Virus record (IMG/VR): IMGVR_UViG_3300042549_008298 | Location: 1-39,922 of that record | From: a virus | Strand: one strand, 5' to 3' | DNA length: 39,922 nucleotides | Shown here: in pieces, positions 32,901 to 38,900 of the stretch | How positions within the stretch are numbered: the first letter of the stretch is position 1 | How the letters are laid out: each line of letters starts with the position of its first letter | Program-made: the position numbers and the translations under genes | The notes under the pieces: generated by a model | Database searches by the model: none | Told to the model about the DNA's origin: nothing | Seen by the model: only the letters and a program-made list of their open reading frames with translations

Positions 32901-35900
32901 TGGCCGACCTCAACAAGATGAAGGTGGACGAGCTTTTGCCCATGGCTGGCATGAGCGCCCGCAAGTCAGACGGCAAGGCATCCATTGCAGACAGCGTGCT
33001 GAGCACACTGGACCTCTACTTTAACCCCGACGATTCCATTTCCTACTCCTACGGTGGCGACTTCCAGACAAACAAGGACAACGCGATGGATGAGAAGGTA
33101 GCCAAGTGGACTGACGAAATGATTGTGGAGCAAGCCAAGGCCCGCCGTGAGGCCGCCGAGGCCAGCAAGGCAGCCAAAGAGAAGGCACTCACCAACCCCG
33201 AAACAGCCGATGAATGGGACCGCTTTGTGTGGAGCACAGGACGCAAAGCCATGAGCGCGGAAGAGGTGAAGGAAGTTTTGAAGCTAAAAAGCTCACAGGC
33301 GAGAAACGAGGCCGTCCGCAAAAAGGGCGAGTCCATCCTCACCCCCGAGCAACTAGCCGCCTACGACGCCGTGCGTGGCATCGACCGCAAGGCCCAAGAG
33401 CAGGCCCGCACAGAGGCCAAGGCCCGCGTTTATGGCGTGGCATCCGGCGTAGAGGCCGACATCATCGAAACAAAGCACACACAGAAAGGCCACGACCTCT
33501 TTGTGGTGAAGCTCTCCGAACGTGTGGAGCGCCCCGTTTACGACAGCCTCAACGCCGCCTCCAAGAAACTCGGCGGCTACTACTCGTCCTACGCCAAGGG
33601 CGGAGCCGTGCCCGGCTTCCAGTTCACCACCCGAGCCGCCGCCGAGAACTTCATTGCCGTATCCAAAGGCGAGACAGTGGACCAGAAAGAGCAGATTCAG
33701 GAACGCCAGGAGGCCAAGAAGTCCGCCACCGCCAGCCGCCTGACCGCCGTGGCTGAGGTTCTGGATGGCAAGGCTGATGGCATCCTGAACGCCGACCGCA
33801 AGACCAACACCGCCAAGCGTGCCCGCGAGGCCGCCGGGCAAGAAGCCACGGCCCGAGGGATGAAAGCCATGGCCCAGACGATGCGCAACCTAGCCGCCGC
33901 CATGGAATCAGGCGAGGCCACGCACCTAGACGGCGTGCGGATGGGAACGCATGTGGAGACACTGGACGGTATGGCGCGTGGAGCTATGACGTATTGGATT
34001 CGTGACCGCAAGATGGGCATGATGGACCGCGAAAAGACCGAGGCAGGAGGCCCGACGGCGGAGATGATGGATGCCACCCGCATTCCATACCCATACCTCG
34101 ACAAAGGCGATATACTGCGATTGGTAGAGAAAGGCCGTGAAACGCCCGGCGCGAAGCTGCTGGCCGAGCGCGTGGCAAAGATCCGCATGAACGAGAACGA
34201 AGGGCAAGCCGTAACCCTGCGCTCCGACTCCGAAATGGACGATGTGAAGGAACTCGCCCAGAAAGTCACCGAGCGCGGCAAGCCCGTCTGGGACACGATC
34301 AAGTGGAAGTACGAGACGTACGACCGCCTCAAGGCCATGGGCCTGACCAACCTGCCAAGCCTGCGGGCTGCCCTGCGCGAGTTCCTGCAATACCGAGGCC
34401 AAGCAGCCAAAGAAGACCCCATCAAAAAGATGGAGCGCGAGCTAGTCGGCATGAAGCTACCCGGCTTCTTCCCCACCCCCCGCGCCGTCATTGACGAGAT
34501 GGTGGGTATAGCAGGCATTGAGCCCGGCATGAAGGTACTGGAGCCAAGCGCAGGCAAAGGCGACATTGCCGAGGCAATGCAGGAGGCTGGGGCCGAGGTG
34601 GACGCTATCGAGCTTTCCAACCGCCTCCGCGACATCCTCACCGCTAAAGGCGTCAACGTCATCGACAACGACTTTACCAGCGTAGAGCCAGAGCCAAAAT
34701 ATGATGCCGTGGTGATGAACCCGCCCTTTGAGAACGGGCAGGATATGGAGCACATCCGGCACGCCTATAAGTTCCTGAAACCGGGCGGCAAGCTCGTCGC
34801 CATCATGTCCGCCGGGCCATTCTACCGCCAAGACAAGCAGGCTACGGCCTTCCGTGAGTGGCTGGACAGCGTAGGCGGCAGCCATGAGGCCATGCCAGAG
34901 GGCAGCTTCGCAGGCTCCGACGCCTTCCGCCAGACAGGCGTGCGTACTCAGATGGTGACAATTACCAAGCCCGCCGACGAAGGCCAGCCCGCCAGCCTAG
35001 CCCTGCCGCCCGCCGGGCAGGTTGTCACGGCGGGGCGGGATGCCACCGACACCGAGACCCTATATCAGCGTTTGTTAAAAAAATACGACGAGGAGATTGA
35101 TCCTCGTCCAGTCGCCGACTTTGATGCCGACCAATCCCCGATCACCGTAGAGTTTGCTGGCAAAAAGTGGGAAATCTCTATTAGAGACAAAACCTTTTTA
35201 GCTGAAGATGTCGAAGATTCGGACAATGGTTATAATGCCCATCTCGACAAAGAACTGACCGTTTACCAAGATGCCTCATGGGGAAATGTGCCGCGCAACA
35301 TCTCAGACATCTGGGAAGAAGCGCCCGGATCATGGTGGCAAGTTCCAACTGTAGATTCCAAAGACCGCGATACCTGGGATGCAGAGCAGCCATATTACGC
35401 CGTCGAAACCAACGATGGAGAATCAGGCTGGATGGACGAAGAACAAGTGACCCTATCCTTGCACGATGCGGTCAAAATGTATGTCAAAGAGTCGTCCGAA
35501 GACAAGAGGCTCGTTTACTACACCGGGGACACCACACGCGGCAAAGATCGCTTTGGAGATTGGGACGATATTCCCAAGCTGGAGATTTTAGCCCAGCCGT
35601 CCTTTGTCGAAAAACTACAGCGCGACTTCCCCGGCATGACCCGCGAGGAAGCCATCGACATCGCCAAAACGCGCAACACAGACAACACGGACACCTTCCT
35701 TGTCGCCCAAGCCTACGCCCGCCACAACTACACCGACTACGACGACCGACTGAAGAACGCCCGCAACCTGGACGAAGACACCTCGCGTGAACGCTCCAAG
35801 GCTCGCTTTGAACTCCGGGAAAGCATTCAGGCAGTCATGGAACGCTGGACAAACACCTCCAGCGACGAGTCCGGCCAAGTCATCCCTCTCTCCGAACGCT

Positions 35901-38900
35901 TCAACCCCGCCAGCCAATCCATCCTCCGCAACCCGCCCGCCCCCGAAGGCGGCCCGGCAGCCAGCCAAGAGGCCAGCCAGCCCGAGGCCGACGAAGAGGC
36001 CGACCCAGACTTGGCCGCCTTCATGGCAGAGCAGCAACGCCTAGCCGAGGAGGAGGCCGCCGCCAGGGAGGCGCTACGCAACGACCCCGACGCCATCGAC
36101 GCCGTGCAGGCAAGTGGCAAGATGTCGGCGCGCAACCTGTCCAAACAGTTCGAGTATCCCGAAGCCCGCGCCGTGTATCAGGCTTTGACAGCCGCCCGCG
36201 ACCAGCTAGGCGGGCCGGAAACCGTGCAACTCGACAAGCTCCGCGAATGGGCCAAGAAGACGTTCGAGAGCGACCCCGAGAAGTACGTGCAGTGGGCCGC
36301 CGACATGGCCGAAGAAAGCAAGCTCCTCGACGTGGACGAGCAGGCCGTACTTGGGCAGGCGTTCCAGTTCCTCACCCGCGAGGCCCGCCTCACTGGCGAC
36401 AAGAATATCCGCGCCCTCCTCAACAAGGTAGGCAACTACTACCTGGACACCGGCACCCGCCTAGCCCAGGCCATGAGCGCCCGCCGTGACCCGTTGGAAA
36501 GCCCGCAGGAACGCTGGACCAAAGCCCTCGACATCGTGTTTGGCCCAAGCGAGGCCGTCCGCCGTAAGCTCCGCATCCTGCCCACCCAGGCAGGCAAGGC
36601 CCGCCGCATCGCCAGCCTGGAGGCCGAGCTAGCCGAGGCACGGGGCAGCCGCCGGGCAGACGTGGAGGCCGCGCTAAAGACGGCCCGCGCCCAGGAGACG
36701 AAAGAGGAGTTGCTGGAGAAGGACGACGCCGAGAGCGAGAAGATCAAGCAAGCCGTGCTCAAGAACATGGGAGTCACCGAAGACGACCTTATGCTCTCCG
36801 GCACCGACCGCGTAGCCCTGCAATCCGCCATCCTCGACCTCCCTGCCGTCAAAGAAGGCCTCGACGCCTACAAAGGCAAAGACAACGACGGCTACAACAT
36901 CATGCGCCTCGCCTTCCGAGGCTTCTCCGACGAGCACATTGCAAACTATCTCAACCTCAACCAAGACGACGTAGGCAAGTTCATCCACGACGCCACCGCC
37001 GCCATCATCCGCCCCGCCGTGGCCGCCCAGGTCAAGGCGGGCACAGGCTTTGGAGGCCTCATCAAGGCTGGCTTTGCCAGGCTCAAGAAGGCCGTGGGGC
37101 TGGGGCTGCCGCCAAAGATTAGGCCTTTGGAAGACTGGCGGACACTCATCAAAGGCAAAAAACAAACTCTCGACCAAGTGACGGCAGAGGTAAACCGCGT
37201 GATGGGCTATGCCCTGCAATCCGCCAAGGCTCGCAACTCCCGCAAGCTAATGTCCAAAGTCATCAACACGCCAAACGGCCAAAAGGTCCGCGTGTTTGTG
37301 CCATTCGACCCCGACGACATGGCGAACTACTACGCCTTCGCCCGCGAATACACGGCAGCCAAGGCCAGCGCCTTCGACAAGGTTTACGAATACTGGATCA
37401 ACTGGCCCCTCCTGTCAGGCCCGCAGACCCAGGTGGCAAACATCACCGGCAACGCCGCGCAGGTGGCATGGCACTACACCGGCCAGCGCCTCGCCGAGGC
37501 AACACTGAACCTTGCCTACCAAGACCCGAACTCCGCGCAGTTCCGCGAGTTCAAGCACATTTTAAAAGGCTTCTGGCAGGGCATCGGCCCAGCCTTTGAG
37601 ATGGCCCGCGAAACCTTCCTCACCGAAGGCGACACCATACGCCACAAATACCTCGGCCAGCCGCTTGAAATCGACGTGGTGGACGGCGACCTCGACAAGG
37701 TGGGTAACATCCGCGCCAGCGTGGGCGGGCAGGCAGGCCGAATCAGCCGCCTGCCGGGCCGTGTGCTCCGCTTCACAGACGCCTTCTTCAAGACGGCCAT
37801 CATGTATGCCGAGGCATCTGCCGTGGCCTACCGCCGGGCCCATGTGGAGGCCAAGCGCCAAGGCCTGAAAGGGCAGGCGCGGGCCGCCTTCATCGACACC
37901 GAGATTGCCAACACCCTCAACGACACATCCAGCGCCGTGTGGGGGGAGGTGATGAAAACCGCCGAGGAACTCCTGTTCCAAGACGACAACTCCGCAACCG
38001 AGATCGTGGACACCGTGCTAGGCGGCTATAAAGGCATCAAAGACTTGGAAAAGCTACTCGCTGAGGCCGAGGCCAAGGGCGACTCAGACCTTGCCGCCAA
38101 GCTCCAAAAACGCATCCGCTCCCGTAAATTCGTGGGTAGCCTCATGCGCTGGATCTTCCCATTCCAACGCACCCCCACCAACATCGTGCGCACCGGCATC
38201 AAAAAGGCTGGCGGCTCGGCTATCAGCCTGCTCTACGGCCTCACGCGGGCTGGCTGGCTGGCAATGGGCAAGAAAGGCGTGCCCGTGATTAAATCCTACC
38301 CGAAGGCCATGCAGATCAAAGACGCCTCCGAGACGCTGCTTGCCGGGCTTGGCTGGCTGGCCTTGGCCTCCATGCTGGAAGGTGACGACAACGACGACGA
38401 AAAGCCTGTGCTACTTGTCGGCACCCGCTCGCACTCCCTCAAGGAGCGGGCCGCCACAGATCAGTTCTTGCGCAAATACGGCGGGGAAAACTCCATTGTC
38501 TGGCAGGACGGCAAAGGCAAGGTGCTTGGCAGCCTGCCCTTTGGCCGCTACGAGCCCGCTGCCACGCTCCTGACAACGTGGATCGACGCCTACCGCAACT
38601 ATCAGGAGGTCAAACGCCTCAAGTCACAGGGCGAAAACGCCAGCTACTCCACCTACATGCTGTCCAGCCTCGTCTCGTCACTGGAGGATAAATCATTCCT
38701 GCAAGGCTTCGCCAACGCCATGCAGTTTGTCCGCGACGTGGAAGAGAAGCGCGAGAATCCCGACCAAAGCGCCGGGGTAAAAATGCTGATGAACAACGTG
38801 ATTCCCAATCTCATCAAGCAGCCGCTCCGCAACATGGACGACGTGCTCCGCGAGCGCACAACGGCAGGCCCAGGCTATGCCGCCCTGCCAAACCCCACCA

